A stretch of 64,000 bases of DNA, taken from assembly GCA_964019155.1 (NCBI GenBank), contig OZ025243.1:23468944-23532943 (forward strand), written 5' to 3'. The notes under the pieces were generated by a model. It made no database searches. It was not told the origin of the DNA and saw only the letters and a list, made by a program, of their open reading frames with translations. Position numbers and translations under genes: made by a program. The stretch's first letter is position 1. Each line of letters begins with the position of its first letter. Positions 9,154 to 20,615 of this stretch are shown here, one piece after another. The DNA comes from Osedax fenrisi (taxonomy: Eukaryota > Annelida > Polychaeta > Sabellida > Siboglinidae).

Positions 9154-11895
9154 ATGAATAGTAGTGACAAATTAAACTTAGTTTCCTTAAACTGTAATGG
9201 TTTTAAAAACAAGGTTAATTTTATTTTAAATAGTTATCCTACTATTGATTTATTTTGTTTTCAGGAACATTGGCTTCCCTCTGAGGAATGTTCTATATTT
9301 AATACTAACAATCCACAATATTGTGGTTATGGCAATGCTTCTTTTGATAATACTAAGTTGAGAATTGGCAGACCCTTTGGTGGTGTTGGTTTTATGTGGA
9401 AGAAAGTCCTAGATAAACATGTTACAATAGTGAACTCTACTTATGATTGGCTTATATGTATTAGACTATTTGATTTCTATATTATTAATATATATTTACC
9501 TTATGAGAGTCCAAATAATATTGATTTATTTGAAGATCGTCTTGTTAAACTATTTTTATATTGTGAATTATTAAATACATCAAATTTTTGTATAATTGGA
9601 GATTTTAACTCTAATATCTCTAACCATAATTCAAAATTTAGTAATATTTTACTTAAATATTGCACAGATACAAATATTGTCATGTCTGATAAAATTATTC
9701 TAAACTCTGATAGCTATACGTGCGTTAGTTCCGCGTGGAAATCTTGTTCTTGGTTAGACCATATTTTATCTACGCATAATATGCATACATCTATAATTGA
9801 TATTAAAATTGATTATGATTTTATAATTTCTGATCATCATCCTCTAGTTGTTGTGATTAGACAGAATAATGTCCCTAGATCATTATTTAACAAATGTGTA
9901 ACTCATAAAATAATTAAATGGAATAGACTGAATAGGAATCAAATTTTAAAATACAATATTGACACTAAAGTAGAATTATGTATATTAATAAATCATATAT
10001 ACTCCTTTGATATTAATCATAATTACTCTGAATATTTATATAATTCGTTAATAAATATACTATTAAAATGTTCTAAAGATATATGTTTTGAATCTAATAA
10101 TAGTAAATACGCTCGTTCGGAATGGAATAGTATTGTTAAGGAAAAACATTGTATTGCCCGATCATATTATTTAACTTGGATACAAAATAAAAAACCTCTA
10201 GCTGGAATATGTTATGACAATATGGTTAATGCAAGAAAACATTTTAAATATGAATTACGCCATAGTAAATTGTTATGTAAACAAATAGAAGCTGATAATA
10301 TTGCCTTAAATATAATCAGTGATCGAAATAATTTTTGGAAATTAATTTCAAATAATTTGAAAAAAAAATCTTCTATTCCTAATAACATTGAGAATGCACA
10401 TGGTATAGCTGATGTTACTAAATTCTGGTTTGATAATTTTAATGATATTTTTAACAGTACTAATTCTATTCCGTACCCATATAATAAAATTAATGTTAAT
10501 GAAATTGTTTATACAAATACGGTTGAGATTTCATCTATTATAGATTCCATTAAAGGTGGTAAATCTGTAGGTCCTGATGGAATTTCCATAGAACATATTT
10601 CTAATTCAAATAGTCTTATTATCCAAGTCATAGTATTACTCATTAATAACATGTTACATCACTCCTATTTTCCAAAAAAGTTAATATTATCCTATATTCT
10701 ACCAATAATTAAAAACAAAAATAAAAGATCGAATGACTCTTCTAACTATCGTCCTATATGTATATCCAATATTATTTGTAAGCTAATTGAAAAGGTGATA
10801 TATAATAGAATATCTTCTTTATTGGTTACTCTTGATAATCAATTTGGATTTAAAAAAAACCTTGGAACCGAAATGTGTGTTTTTGCACTTAAGCAATACT
10901 TAAAAGATTACTATAATAACAATACCAATATATTTGTAGCTTTTCTAGATGCATCTAAAGCTTTTGACAAAATTAATCACAATATTTTATTTCATAGATT
11001 AAAAGATAATAATGTTCCATCTTATATAATAAATTTTTTAAATTATTGGTACAGAAATCAGAGAATCTATATTAAGTGGGGTGATAATACATCAAATAGC
11101 TTCCCAGTTTCGAATGGTGTCCGTCAAGGAGGAATTCTTTCACCTTTACTATTCAATATTTATACCAATCCTATGATTGTGAAATTAAATCAAATAAAAT
11201 CAGGATATTGTTTAAATGGGAAGATAATTAATAATTTATGCTATGCTGACGATACAGCTCTATTCTCACCATCACTGAAGGGTCTGCAATTATTGATAAA
11301 TTGTTGTGAAGAGTTCGCTGGCCATAACTTCATAACATATAATATAGATAAATCTGTCATTTTGCCTATCTATTATGGTTCATCTATACATAATCCAGTA
11401 AAGTTATACATAGGTAATACACTTTTGAATGTTGTTAAAGCGTATAAATATCTTGGACATTGGATATCAGAAGACTTGTCTGATGATATTGATATATATA
11501 ATAATATCAAACAGCTATATAAACAAAGCTATATGATAGCGAATAATTTTAGCCATTGCTCTAAAGCTACTAAGATTATTCTATTTAAATCGTTTGTTTC
11601 AAATATCTACCTTAGTAGTATATGGTTACCGAATAGGGCCAACATGCAAAAAATTAAGGTAGCATATAATAACGCATATCGTATAGTGATGAAATATAAG
11701 CGTCGAAATAGCGCGTCATTGATGTTTTTATATGATAATGTTAATAATTTAACAATTAAACTACGTAAATCATATAATTCACTTTATCAACGTATACGAA
11801 ATTCTCGTAATTCGTTAATTATTCAACTTTATTATTATAATATCTTGTGCCCTTCGCAACTATTTACCTTATGGTATAAATCTGTATTTAGATAA
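9154..11895 (+). CDS. Non-LTR retrotransposon ORF2: APE endonuclease and reverse transcriptase
   Basis: First ATG at 9154; intact to TAA after 913 codons. The N-terminus is an apurinic-like endonuclease: SLNCNGF, FQEHWLP, GGVGF, INIYLP, IIGDFNSN, SWLDHIL and SDHHPLVV appear in order. The central reverse transcriptase has GGKSVGPDGIS, NYRPICISN, FLDASKAFDKINH, GVRQGGILSPLLFN and the catalytic YADD at 11242-11253, then AYKYLGHWIS. The C-terminal domain is rich in Asn and Lys. Family features fit the CR1/L2/Daphne-like group; exact clade is unresolved. It would nick target DNA and copy element RNA at the break. ORF1 ends TGA and ORF2 begins two bases later (TGATAATG), suggesting termination-reinitiation. 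No frame break was seen, so this copy may be functional. Confidence 0.9.
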   Translation: MNSSDKLNLVSLNCNGFKNKVNFILNSYPTIDLFCFQEHWLPSEECSIFNTNNPQYCGYGNASFDNTKLRIGRPFGGVGFMWKKVLDKHVTIVNSTYDWLICIRLFDFYIINIYLPYESPNNIDLFEDRLVKLFLYCELLNTSNFCIIGDFNSNISNHNSKFSNILLKYCTDTNIVMSDKIILNSDSYTCVSSAWKSCSWLDHILSTHNMHTSIIDIKIDYDFIISDHHPLVVVIRQNNVPRSLFNKCVTHKIIKWNRLNRNQILKYNIDTKVELCILINHIYSFDINHNYSEYLYNSLINILLKCSKDICFESNNSKYARSEWNSIVKEKHCIARSYYLTWIQNKKPLAGICYDNMVNARKHFKYELRHSKLLCKQIEADNIALNIISDRNNFWKLISNNLKKKSSIPNNIENAHGIADVTKFWFDNFNDIFNSTNSIPYPYNKINVNEIVYTNTVEISSIIDSIKGGKSVGPDGISIEHISNSNSLIIQVIVLLINNMLHHSYFPKKLILSYILPIIKNKNKRSNDSSNYRPICISNIICKLIEKVIYNRISSLLVTLDNQFGFKKNLGTEMCVFALKQYLKDYYNNNTNIFVAFLDASKAFDKINHNILFHRLKDNNVPSYIINFLNYWYRNQRIYIKWGDNTSNSFPVSNGVRQGGILSPLLFNIYTNPMIVKLNQIKSGYCLNGKIINNLCYADDTALFSPSLKGLQLLINCCEEFAGHNFITYNIDKSVILPIYYGSSIHNPVKLYIGNTLLNVVKAYKYLGHWISEDLSDDIDIYNNIKQLYKQSYMIANNFSHCSKATKIILFKSFVSNIYLSSIWLPNRANMQKIKVAYNNAYRIVMKYKRRNSASLMFLYDNVNNLTIKLRKSYNSLYQRIRNSRNSLIIQLYYYNILCPSQLFTLWYKSVFR

Positions 11896-11997
11896 TATTT
11901 TAGATTTCGTTTTCGTTTAATTGTTGTTAGTTTTAATTATTGTATATTCTATGGACCTCTGTTATGCATGTCTGATTCAAATTAAATAAATAAATAA

Positions 11998-12003
<6 letters not shown>
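11896..12003 (+). mobile_element. LINE 3' end with (AAAT)n tail
   Basis: About 85 bases of 3' untranslated sequence lead to attaaataaataaataaata, the short tandem tail typical of CR1/L2-type LINEs, which use microsatellite-like tails rather than poly(A). The tail is continuous with a long AT run, so no target duplication could be defined. Confidence 0.7.

Positions 12004-12058
<55 letters not shown>
12004..12058. repeat. (AT)n microsatellite after LINE tail
   Basis: Uninterrupted AT repeat directly joined to the LINE tail, either the insertion target or an expansion of the tail. Confidence 0.9.
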
Positions 12059-12067
<9 letters not shown>

Positions 12068-12119
12068 TTTCTCAGGAAAAAGTAGAATAATAGTTATCGA
12101 CAGGTTATATATTTATTTA

Positions 12120-12245
12120 ATGGAAATAATTGGATATGGATGGGGAATGTGGTGTGGTTCGTGGATGGATGTGAATGGGGAATGTGGTGTGATTCGTGGA
12201 TGGGGGTAGATGGGTAATGTGTGTGTCGTGGATGGGGGTATAAGC
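12120..12245. repeat. GT-rich tandem repeat (about 36 bp unit)
   Basis: Repeats of gaatgtggtgtgrttcgtgg followed by atgg. The strong purine/GT bias stands out in AT-rich DNA. A related block lies at 26400-26460 beside another satellite. Confidence 0.7.
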
Positions 12246-12343
12246 CCAGGCTACCAAATTTATTTGAAATAACTAGGTACAGGTTATATTTCCATGGTTA
12301 GAATAGATGGTTGTTTTGTGAACATTACTGCTGTTATTACTGC

Positions 12344-13010
12344 TGCATAAACACTCCTTCATACCTAGTTATTTACCGGTTGCAAGGTTATCTTTACTAC
12401 TTTAATTATTTGTTTTAAATAGGTGAATAGTTGGGTGTTTAAATAGGTAAATAACTAGGTACATGTTTTATTTACTCGGTTATTTTATGTAAATGACTCC
12501 TGCATAAACACTCCTTCATACCTAGTTATTTACCGGTTGCAAGGTTATCTTTACTACTTTAATTATTTGTTTTAAATAGGTGAATAGTTGGGTGTTTAAA
12601 TAGGTAAATAACTAGGTACATGTTTTATTTACTCGGTTATTTTATGTAAATGACTCCTGCATAAACACTCCTTCATACCTAGTTATTTACCGGTTGCAAG
12701 GTTATCTTTACTACTTTAATTATTTGTTTTAAATAGGTGAATAGTTGGGTGTTTAAATAGGTAAATAACTAGGTACATGTTTTATTTACTCGGTTATTTT
12801 ATGTAAATGACTCCTGCATAAACACTCCTTCATACCTAGTTATTTACTGGTTGCAAGGTTATCTTTACTACTTTAATTATTTGTTTTAAATATGTGAATA
12901 GTTGGGTGTTTAAATAGGTAAATAACTAGGTACATGTTTTATTTACTCGGTTATTTTATGTAAATGACTCCTGCATAAACACTCCTTCAATACCTAGTTA
13001 TTAACTTGGT
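12344..13010. repeat. 157-bp tandem satellite, about four copies
   Basis: The marker tgcataaacactccttcata starts at 12344, 12501, 12658, 12815 and 12972, a strict 157-base period. Copies are nearly identical. Each unit contains the inverted pair acctagttatttac and gtaaataactaggt, so every unit can fold. A looser repeat of aacttggtac(t/c)aggttata units continues to about 13095. Confidence 0.9.
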
Positions 13011-13189
13011 ACCAGGTTATATTTACTGCTGTTATTTATCTTGGTACTAGGTTATACTTACTGCAGTTATTTAACTTGCTACTAGGTTATATTTAATTCT
13101 ATAACTATATGTTAGCTAGATGAATAGATACATATAAAAAAACACTGAAGCTCAAATTATTAATCATTTTTATTTATAAATAGATTTAA

Positions 13190-13364
13190 ACGTCACATCA
13201 GTCCTCCAAATCTGTCTTTTCAGATACCTATGGAAAAAAATAATTAATAAATATAGAAGTGAATGTGTATTATACAATAACTAAAAATGAAACTGTCTAT
13301 ATTAACATCATCAAGTTTCTTTGTCCTTTATTGCCCCTGTGTTGCATTTCCTTTAGCACCTCTC
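13190..13364 (-). CDS. Candidate 3'-terminal exons of a host gene
   Basis: Two short minus-strand open segments. The first starts behind an acceptor-like gattag at 13365 and includes EVLKEMQHRGNKGQRN. The second starts behind ccatag near 13228 and reads either VSEKTDLED then stop or, in another phase, to a TAA near 13160. An AATAAA signal lies about 35 bases downstream on the minus strand (about 13155-13170). The segments could be the end of the minus-strand gene whose other exons lie at 16.5-23.4 kb, but no continuous frame was shown. The plus-strand frame at 13259-13474 is probably a shadow. Confidence 0.25.
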
Positions 13365-13699
13365 CTAATCTAGGACTTTACAGGCCTCCGAAATGTTCTT
13401 TGCATAAAGCTGATGGAAATATAATAATAATTAATAAATATTTAAGTTTTATTTATACATTATTTAAAAAATAAAATGTCTATATTAGTAATAAATATAT
13501 AAATATTGTGTAGGGATAGGTCAGGATGGTATTTGTGAATGATGTCTTTTTTAATTTTTGGAAGTTTATTTCATGTTTTAATATTGCTTTATAGATTGTG
13601 AGAATATATTTGAATTGATATTCAACCCATTACAAATACTAGTTTTGAATACATTTTTTGAATATGAAAATGTATACATTATAATATAATGTAATAAGC

Positions 13700-15523
13700 A
13701 TTATAATATTCATATAAATATAAGAATATGTGTCTTATATATGAAAATATAAAAATAGATCAATATATACTATATGAAATTGTATATGAACACATTTTAT
13801 ATATATATGCATTACTATGAGGAACCAAACAAATATGTTTATAAAATATACATACATTAAACATTATGCATTATATATGATCACTATCAAATATTTATTA
13901 TAATTATATAAATAGAATTTTTAATCAAATTGAAATTTGTAAATTTATATAACAATAGAATATATATTTTCATATTTTAATTTAGAACTCATAAATAATA
14001 TATAAATATATACTATTAATATGTAATACTAATATGAAATTGTATATGAATAAATGTTGATCTTATATACAATCAGTATATATGATCACTATATATTATT
14101 AAATACACCAAATAATATATAAAGTATATAGTATAATATCAAATATAAATGATAATCAAATATTTATTATAATTAAATAAAAATGTTTTACATCAATTGA
14201 AATTTGTAAATTTATATAACAATAGAATATATATGTTCATATATTAATTTAGAACTCATAAATAATATAAAAATAAATCAATATATGAATATATGAAATT
14301 GTATATGAACAAATGTTATATATATGCATTATATATATTCACTATATATTATTAAATATAACAAATAATATATATAAAGTATATAGTATAATATCAAATA
14401 TTTATTATAATTATATAAATTGAATTTTAAATTTATATAACAATAGAATATATATTTTCATATTTTAATTTAGAACATATAAATAATATAAAAAATAGAT
14501 AAATACATTTATTAATTTAAGAAATTTGTTAATTTATATAACAATAGAATATATATTTTCATATTTTAATTAAGAACTTATTAATAATATAAAATTGTAT
14601 AAATACATACTATATGAAATTGTATATGAAAAATGTTGATATTACATAGAATCAGTATATATGATCACTATATATTATTAAATACCACAAATAATATATA
14701 TAAAGTATATAGCTGTAATAGATATATAGTATAGGTATATAGGTATATAGTATAATATCAAATATAATTTATAATCAAATATTTATTAGAATTATATGAA
14801 TTGAATTTTAAATCAATTGAAATTTGTAAATTTATATAACAATAGAATATATATTTTCATATGTTAATTTAGAACTCATAAATAATATAAAAATAGATCA
14901 ATATATACCAGAGTTGTTTGATTTAAATCAATTGATCATTTGATTAAATCAATGATTTTTTTGATTTTTTTGAAGGCAAAAATCATGATTTTTTTGATTT
15001 TTTTGATTTTTTTTGATTATAAATCAACTTTTTTATAATTTGATAAAATGTAATTAATAGTTTGGATTACTATTATTAACAAATCTAATAAATAAAACTG
15101 ATTAAATAATATAAAATTTGTATTGATAAATTTATTTATTTATTCTATCAAAAAAATCAAAAAAATCAAAAAAAACCAAAAAAATCAATGTGATTTTGAT
15201 TTTTTTGATTTTTTTAAAAAAATCATGATTTTTTCCAACTCTGATATATACTATAAGAAATTGTATATGAACAAATGTTATATATATATATGCATTATTA
15301 GAGAAACCAGAAAATATGTTTATAAAATATACATACATTAAACATTATGCATTATATATGATCACTATAAGTTATACAAAAATATTTATTATAAATAAAT
15401 AAATTTAATTTTTAATAAAATTTAAATTTATATAATTTGTAAATTTACTTTACAATAGAATATAATATATTTCATATTTTAATTTACAACTCATAAACAA
15501 TATAAAAATAGATCAAATCATAC

Positions 15524-15569
<46 letters not shown>

Positions 15570-15573
15570 TAAT

Positions 15574-15613
<40 letters not shown>

Positions 15614-16030
15614 TTATTAAGAGTAACCAGAATATAGGTTTATAAAATATACGTTTATTAAACATTATTCATATTTAATATTATAAAATATAATAAATAT
15701 AAAGTATAATATCCAATATTTATAAACAAATATTTATTATAAATATATAAATTGAAATTTGTATAATTTGTAATTTATATAATAATAGAATATAATCTCA
15801 TTTTAATACAATATATTTCATATTTTAATTTAAAACTCATAATATACAAATAGATCAATATGAAATATATTATATGAAATTATATATGAACAAATGTTGA
15901 TATTACATATATTATATATAATCAGTATATATATGCATTATTATAAGGAACCATCAAATTGGTTTATAAAATATACATTTATTAAACATTATTCATTATA
16001 CTATCTATATTTATATATATAGGATAAGGT
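13700..16030. repeat. Decayed tandem array, unit about 230-330 bp
   Basis: Marker strings recur in the same order at least seven times: taacaatagaatatatattt, cataaataatataaaaatag, tatgaaattgtatatgaac and atatatgatcactatatatt. Copies begin near 13740, 13950, 14215, 14440, 14540, 14840, 15450 and 15780, with large indels. Nothing in it looks coding. One unit is interrupted by a MITE at 14909-15243. Confidence 0.75.
14901..15251. mobile_element. hAT-like MITE with 8-bp target duplication
   Basis: The element (14909-15243, 335 bp) begins CAGAGTTG and ends CCAACTCTG, the inverse. Both ends continue into complementary runs of ttttttgattttttt and aaaaaatcaaaaaaatc. It is flanked by the direct 8-mer atatatac (14901-14908 and 15244-15251). 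Eight-base duplications and CAG-type ends are typical of hAT transposons. It has no coding capacity. The unoccupied target is visible in another array copy near 13757 (agatcaatatatactatatg). Confidence 0.75.
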
Positions 16031-16530
16031 ATTAAAATAATAAATAAATAAATATATAAAGTAACTCTATCTTGTATAAGAATACATTTGTTTAAATCAA
16101 TGGGTCTACAATATATAGCTATTTAATATTGTGACTTTAGTAATGCCAATGTATTTTTTAAAAATAGAAAATGAAATAATTGTAATATATATGTATCCAT
16201 ATGAATAACTATATTTAATACATATCTAATTAAAATTAATTTCTTTGACTACAAAGTATGTTCACATGGGAACAACCTTTTTTATAAAATATAATACTAA
16301 TCAGTGATTGGTAATCACTGTGATATATATATATATATATATATCAGTGATTATATATATTGCCTAAATCTGATAATAATATATTATATTGAATATTATA
16401 TCAACTATTATTGACTAATAGTGTTTATTGTGAATTCATGTTTTATATAAATAGGTCATTTCCAATCATATTAATAATTATATTTGTAATATTAATTTAT
16501 ATAGATATAAATTATATAGAAACTCACCAT
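16031..16530. other. AT-rich DNA without recognised genes
   Basis: Contains a small dyad around 16300-16350 (caatcactgtgat.. with ..atcagtgattatat). The right boundary is a donor-like site (minus strand atg|gtgagtttc at about 16526) directly after the next exon. Confidence 0.5.
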
Positions 16531-16650
16531 TTATGCATATTCCTCCTCTGATTGATGTGTGTTCTCTAGCTCCAGTAAATAACCAGTTGATGGAACTGCA
16601 ACGGAGACACTAGATATAATAGCATCCTCTGTATTGTTCTTTACCTTGTT
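16531..16650 (-). CDS. Candidate terminal exon, acidic tail
   Basis: On the minus strand an acceptor (attttcag, ending at 16651) opens a frame of 39 codons ending TAA at 16531-16533. It begins NKVKNNTEDAIISSVSVAVP and ends THQSEEEYA. A canonical donor (gtgagt) follows four bases after the stop, so the stop may lie just before another spliced untranslated exon. Phase 0 at its start matches a donor at the end of the 17311-17419 exon, so the two may be joined. The acidic Ser/Thr/Tyr-rich sequence resembles a cytoplasmic tail; this is inference and no family is recognised. Confidence 0.4.
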   Translation of the reverse strand, partial: NKVKNNTEDAIISSVSVAVPSTGYLLELENTHQSEEEYA

Positions 16651-16674
16651 CTGAAAATATATTGAATACAAATT

Positions 16675-16714
<40 letters not shown>

Positions 16715-17016
16715 CAGTATATATATTAAACAGTTCCTCCAACACATTATTTTTATCTGTAGAATTATTTAATTTTATATAATTGTTGTAACTAGTTATA
16801 GGAAAAAATGTATATAGTATATTAAAATTTATATTATTCATTAATAATATCAATTTATTTATGTATGCCAAATAAAAGTTATATATATATATATGTGCAG
16901 TAAACTTGATAACAGTGGGTATCACCAGTATCGGTTATAACTTAAATATTATGATTTGAATACAATAATATTAACTATATTAAAAACAAATAACTTATGG
17001 ATAATAATATGGATAG

Positions 17017-17056
<40 letters not shown>

Positions 17057-17310
17057 ATACATTTATAATTAATATTTTTACTATGTAAAGTAATATCGAA
17101 ATACTATAACTATGATTGAAATATAGTATTTTAATTCTAAATAATTATTGAAAAGTATAATATTTGAACAACTCTGGTATTTTTTATTTTTGGTTTAAAC
17201 TTAGATAACTCAAAAACACAACCTGACCAACCCTGCTAATAACTGATTTGATAAATGTATACATTAATATATAATATTATCAAAAATGATAAAAACAAAT
17301 TTACTTTTCA

Positions 17311-17419
17311 TCATATATTTACTAACAAATGAATTATTGATACAGTTCTGTGTTGTGAATGCCTTGCTCCATCATAAACTGATTCTATGGGTAGACCATT
17401 AAACACTTTATTACGATTA
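17311..17419 (-). CDS. Candidate exon, copy 1 of a duplicated pair
   Basis: Minus-strand acceptor ttttcag at 17420-17426 precedes a frame with NRNKVFNGLPIESVYDGARH and SQHRT. Possible donors gtatca or gtaaat end it in phase 0, matching the exon at 16531-16650. The same exon with its acceptor recurs at 18136-18206, and homology continues about 60 bases into the intron. Composition and residue mix are protein-like; the Tyr in SVYDGA could be a signalling site, but that is speculation. Confidence 0.35.
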
Positions 17420-17825
17420 CCTGAAAATATATGTTATTTTACATTAGAATCAGAATTATAGCGGCACTTATTTAAAAATAGTTTCGTGTGAGGTGTCCCA
17501 ATAGCGAAATATAGTTACAGTTTTAAATAGATGGCATAAGTTCATATACATGTTATATAATAATAATATCAGAATTTAGGCATGACAATGTTAAACGAAG
17601 AAGCGAGATACTTATATCTAGTCGTTTACCCATTTCACTTTCCTAAAGAATATTTATGAGGAGAAAAGTATAGTAAAAGTAAAATTAAAATAAATATAAT
17701 AAAATTTTAAGATTTAAAGTTAGTAAAATTATATACAAAATAACAAAATTATCAATACACATTTAATTATTTAGTTTTCTATTAGAATAATACATTTATA
17801 AAAAATCAGAGATATTAAATTTATA

Positions 17826-17996
17826 TCAAGAATAGCCAACAATAATTGAAAATAATGAGGATAGATGGTGTATCAACTTCAGGGATATGGGAGCGTCAGG
17901 TCCAATGATGTAGGGATCATATTTGTTCCAATAATAAGAACACTGACAATACTTTCCTCTCAATACAAGTATATCCATTTCTTCGATACGTACCAT
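17826..17996 (-). CDS. Small ORF or exon of 56 codons, unknown protein
   Basis: ATG at 17994-17996, TGA at 17826-17828. The frame begins MVRIEEMDILVLRGKYCQCS and contains YYWNKYDPYIIGPDAPIS followed by LKLIHHL. Amino-acid composition is balanced, unlike the Ile/Tyr-rich frames from AT microsatellites, and base composition is well above background. It lies between the two duplicated exons and may be an exon of the same gene. The plus-strand frame over the same bases looks like a shadow. No family recognised. Confidence 0.35.
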   Translation of the reverse strand: MVRIEEMDILVLRGKYCQCSYYWNKYDPYIIGPDAPISLKLIHHLSSLFSIIVGYS

Positions 17997-18135
17997 ACCC
18001 ACATTAACACAAAAATATCAGCCATTCCGTCATTAAAAAAAACACTATAAAATAGATTTAACGTACATAATACGTTAATATGTCCATAATTATATATTAT
18101 CTTCTAATCACATATTTACTAACAAATGAATTATT

Positions 18136-18206
18136 TCAGTTCTGTGTTGTAGATACTCCATAAACTGATCCTATCGGTAGACCAATAAGTACTTTATTAC
18201 GATCAC
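18136..18206 (-). pseudogene. Duplicated exon, copy 2 (shortened)
   Basis: Reading leftwards from acceptor ttttcag, the frame gives DRNKVLIGLPIGSVYG and then TGA at 18136-18138. It matches the 17311-17419 exon for about 15 residues but lacks the middle of that exon and has lost the frame. Flanking intron sequence is also duplicated. It may be a decayed copy or an alternative exon. Confidence 0.35.
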
Positions 18207-18499
18207 CTGAAAATATATCTTATTTTACTTTGGAATCACAGTTTTAGTCGCTTTATTTAAAATATAATTGTTTGGCATCTAAATAATTAAATATACGATA
18301 CTAAATAGATAGAAAAAGTGTGCATACATTTTATATGTACCTGATAATATACTTTTAAAGTGTAAATATATATAGAATCGGTCTCATATTTATTTATGGT
18401 ACATAATACGCACATGAAAATCCGCATAAGATATATTTTATAAATTAAATTTCACTAGTGCAACAGCTTAGTAGTATATATTGGGAATAATATTATATA

Positions 18500-18770
18500 T
18501 ATATTATCAAGATAATCTCGTACGGTTACCAGTAAACGATATTATCTCGTACGACTTGAGTCCAATTATTAAATTTAATTTAATTCATAATTATACAGTT
18601 CTTATACGAATATATATAATACAATATATTATATCAATATTAATAAGTTATTATATATAATCATATAAGAACTATATAATTATGAAATAAATTAAATATA
18701 GTATGTTGTTCGAAAATACCTCTTACGAGATTACTGGCTACCTCTCGTATATTATATATGAGATATATGA
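18500..18770. repeat. Imperfect inverted repeat
   Basis: The arms share tctcgta, a gg..accagtaa block and aatttaattcataattatac(a)agttcttata, read inward from about 18515 and 18760. The loop is about 45 bases. It is possibly a foldback element; no coding content. Confidence 0.45.
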
Positions 18771-20060
18771 TATAAAATAGTTAATAAATATTTATTCGTA
18801 GCATAAATTATGCACTAGGCACAATGTGAGGTATTTTATTAATACGGTAATATAATTATTATTATTAAATATATATTGAATAATTAATATTAGTTGTATT
18901 GTAATGATAATAATTAGTTATAATGTATAACTATGTGGAGTAATAAAATAGTCAATTATATTATATAATTATAATATATGTTTCAAATTATGTGCAGATA
19001 ATACTTAATATATCACGATTTTTGTGCGGATTACGTCCAGATATCACATAGTTTAACTAAGATAACTATGATGGTTATAATCCAGGGTTATCATAGTTAA
19101 TGCTTTATAAATATTATTGAATTAAGTATAATGAATAAAATATAATTATTATAATAATACACACATTTCTAGAATATATTTCTAATATTATTATAATATT
19201 ATAATAATTATATATATTTAATATAATATTATATAATTATTATAATAATATAAGAAATAATAATTATGGATATATAAATTATATAATATAATGTATAGTA
19301 TACATTCAATGTAACAATGTAACATTGTATACGGAATTTCTGGATCTATTTCGCCAGTTTCGTTATTTAGAGCGCTTACGTGGTTCTATATCTAAATAAT
19401 ATTTAGTAAATACCCGAAGCTAGTCTTATAACTATGATAACATATTTTACTATAACTATTGAAACAATGTATATATATAATATATGAATTATTAAATTTA
19501 TTTTATCTTTTAAATATCTAAATAAAACCTTTTTCTTTTTGTCATTATTCTTCATGTGTTTAGATATTTTGCTTGAATTATTTATATGTTATAATACAGA
19601 ATCTTATGTTATACTATTATCAATATAAACATGATAATATGATACAAATATTATTTTAGAGTTAAAGTAAATTCTAGAAGGATGCGAGCAGCATGTTTTC
19701 ACACGTGATATGTTATGGGCGGGGCTTGTGAGCGTGAACTTCGAGGACATGAATATTATATACAAGGACTTGAACTATTCTCAGAATAGTTCTTAATAAT
19801 TCTTGTGATAATAATTGAGTGATTAGCCGGTTGATTAGTTATTACTTAAATTTACATGAATTATTGACTTTGCAGTGATATATAATGTATATGTATACAC
19901 GATTATTCAGATCTAAATATAACTTATACGCGTGCATATACATTATATTATAATATATATTAATACATTTGATTTTTTATTAAATTTAAATTATTACTAT
20001 TAGAAATTATTCGATTATAATTCTAATATGTTACGTACGTATGATATAGATATAGTTTTA
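18771..20060. other. AT-rich region with small dyads and a GC-richer patch
   Basis: Holds a hairpin at about 19066-19102 (taactatgat ... atcatagtta). A patch at 19680-19770 contains atgggcggggcttgtgagcg, a GC-box-like string that is conspicuous here. No supported ORF. The patch could be a promoter, but no transcript start or gene can be tied to it. Confidence 0.35.
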
Positions 20061-20077
20061 GAATGCCCGTTTAATTT

Positions 20078-20322
20078 CAAGTAGAAACAATATATTAAAT
20101 ATGTATAATAATATAATCCATCGCTAAGTTATCCGTAATAGTAACTGTACAATTATGTATTTGTTAATAAATTGTTGTTGTTATTAAATTCAATTATTAC
20201 TATTATAAATTATAAGTTAACTTATAGTAATTACTATAACATTTACTATAACGGATTACATATTGATGGATTATATTATTATTATAATAATTATACATAT
20301 ATAATATATTTGTTCTACTTTA
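20078..20322. repeat. Inverted repeat of about 65 bp arms
   Basis: The arm at 20078-20142 (agtagaaacaatatatta .. ataatataatccatcg .. gtaatagtaa) is mirrored at about 20238-20322. A third related block lies at 20560-20615 (gtaaatagaagcaatatatt). Together these look like members of a small foldback family. Confidence 0.5.
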
Positions 20323-20615
20323 AATACAGCATAATAGCATAATCATTATGATCATGTAAACATGTAATTACATGTTAAACATGATGTTTACATGTTTAGA
20401 ACTCATGAGTTCTATATAGTATCTATAATAGTTTCATTCCAAATTCCACTTAATTTCTAGAAGAAGTAATATTGTTTAAATATATATAGGTATATCTACA
20501 GTAACAGTAATTACTGTTACTGTTTTACTGGTTAACTATTTCTATATATAATTTCTGAAAGTCCAATTAATTGTAAATAGAAGCAATATATTATACATAT
20601 ATAATAATATAGGTA

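Noticed and set aside
15123..15341. Overlapping Lys/Phe-rich frames on both strands
   Set aside because: Produced by homopolymer blocks at the MITE end.
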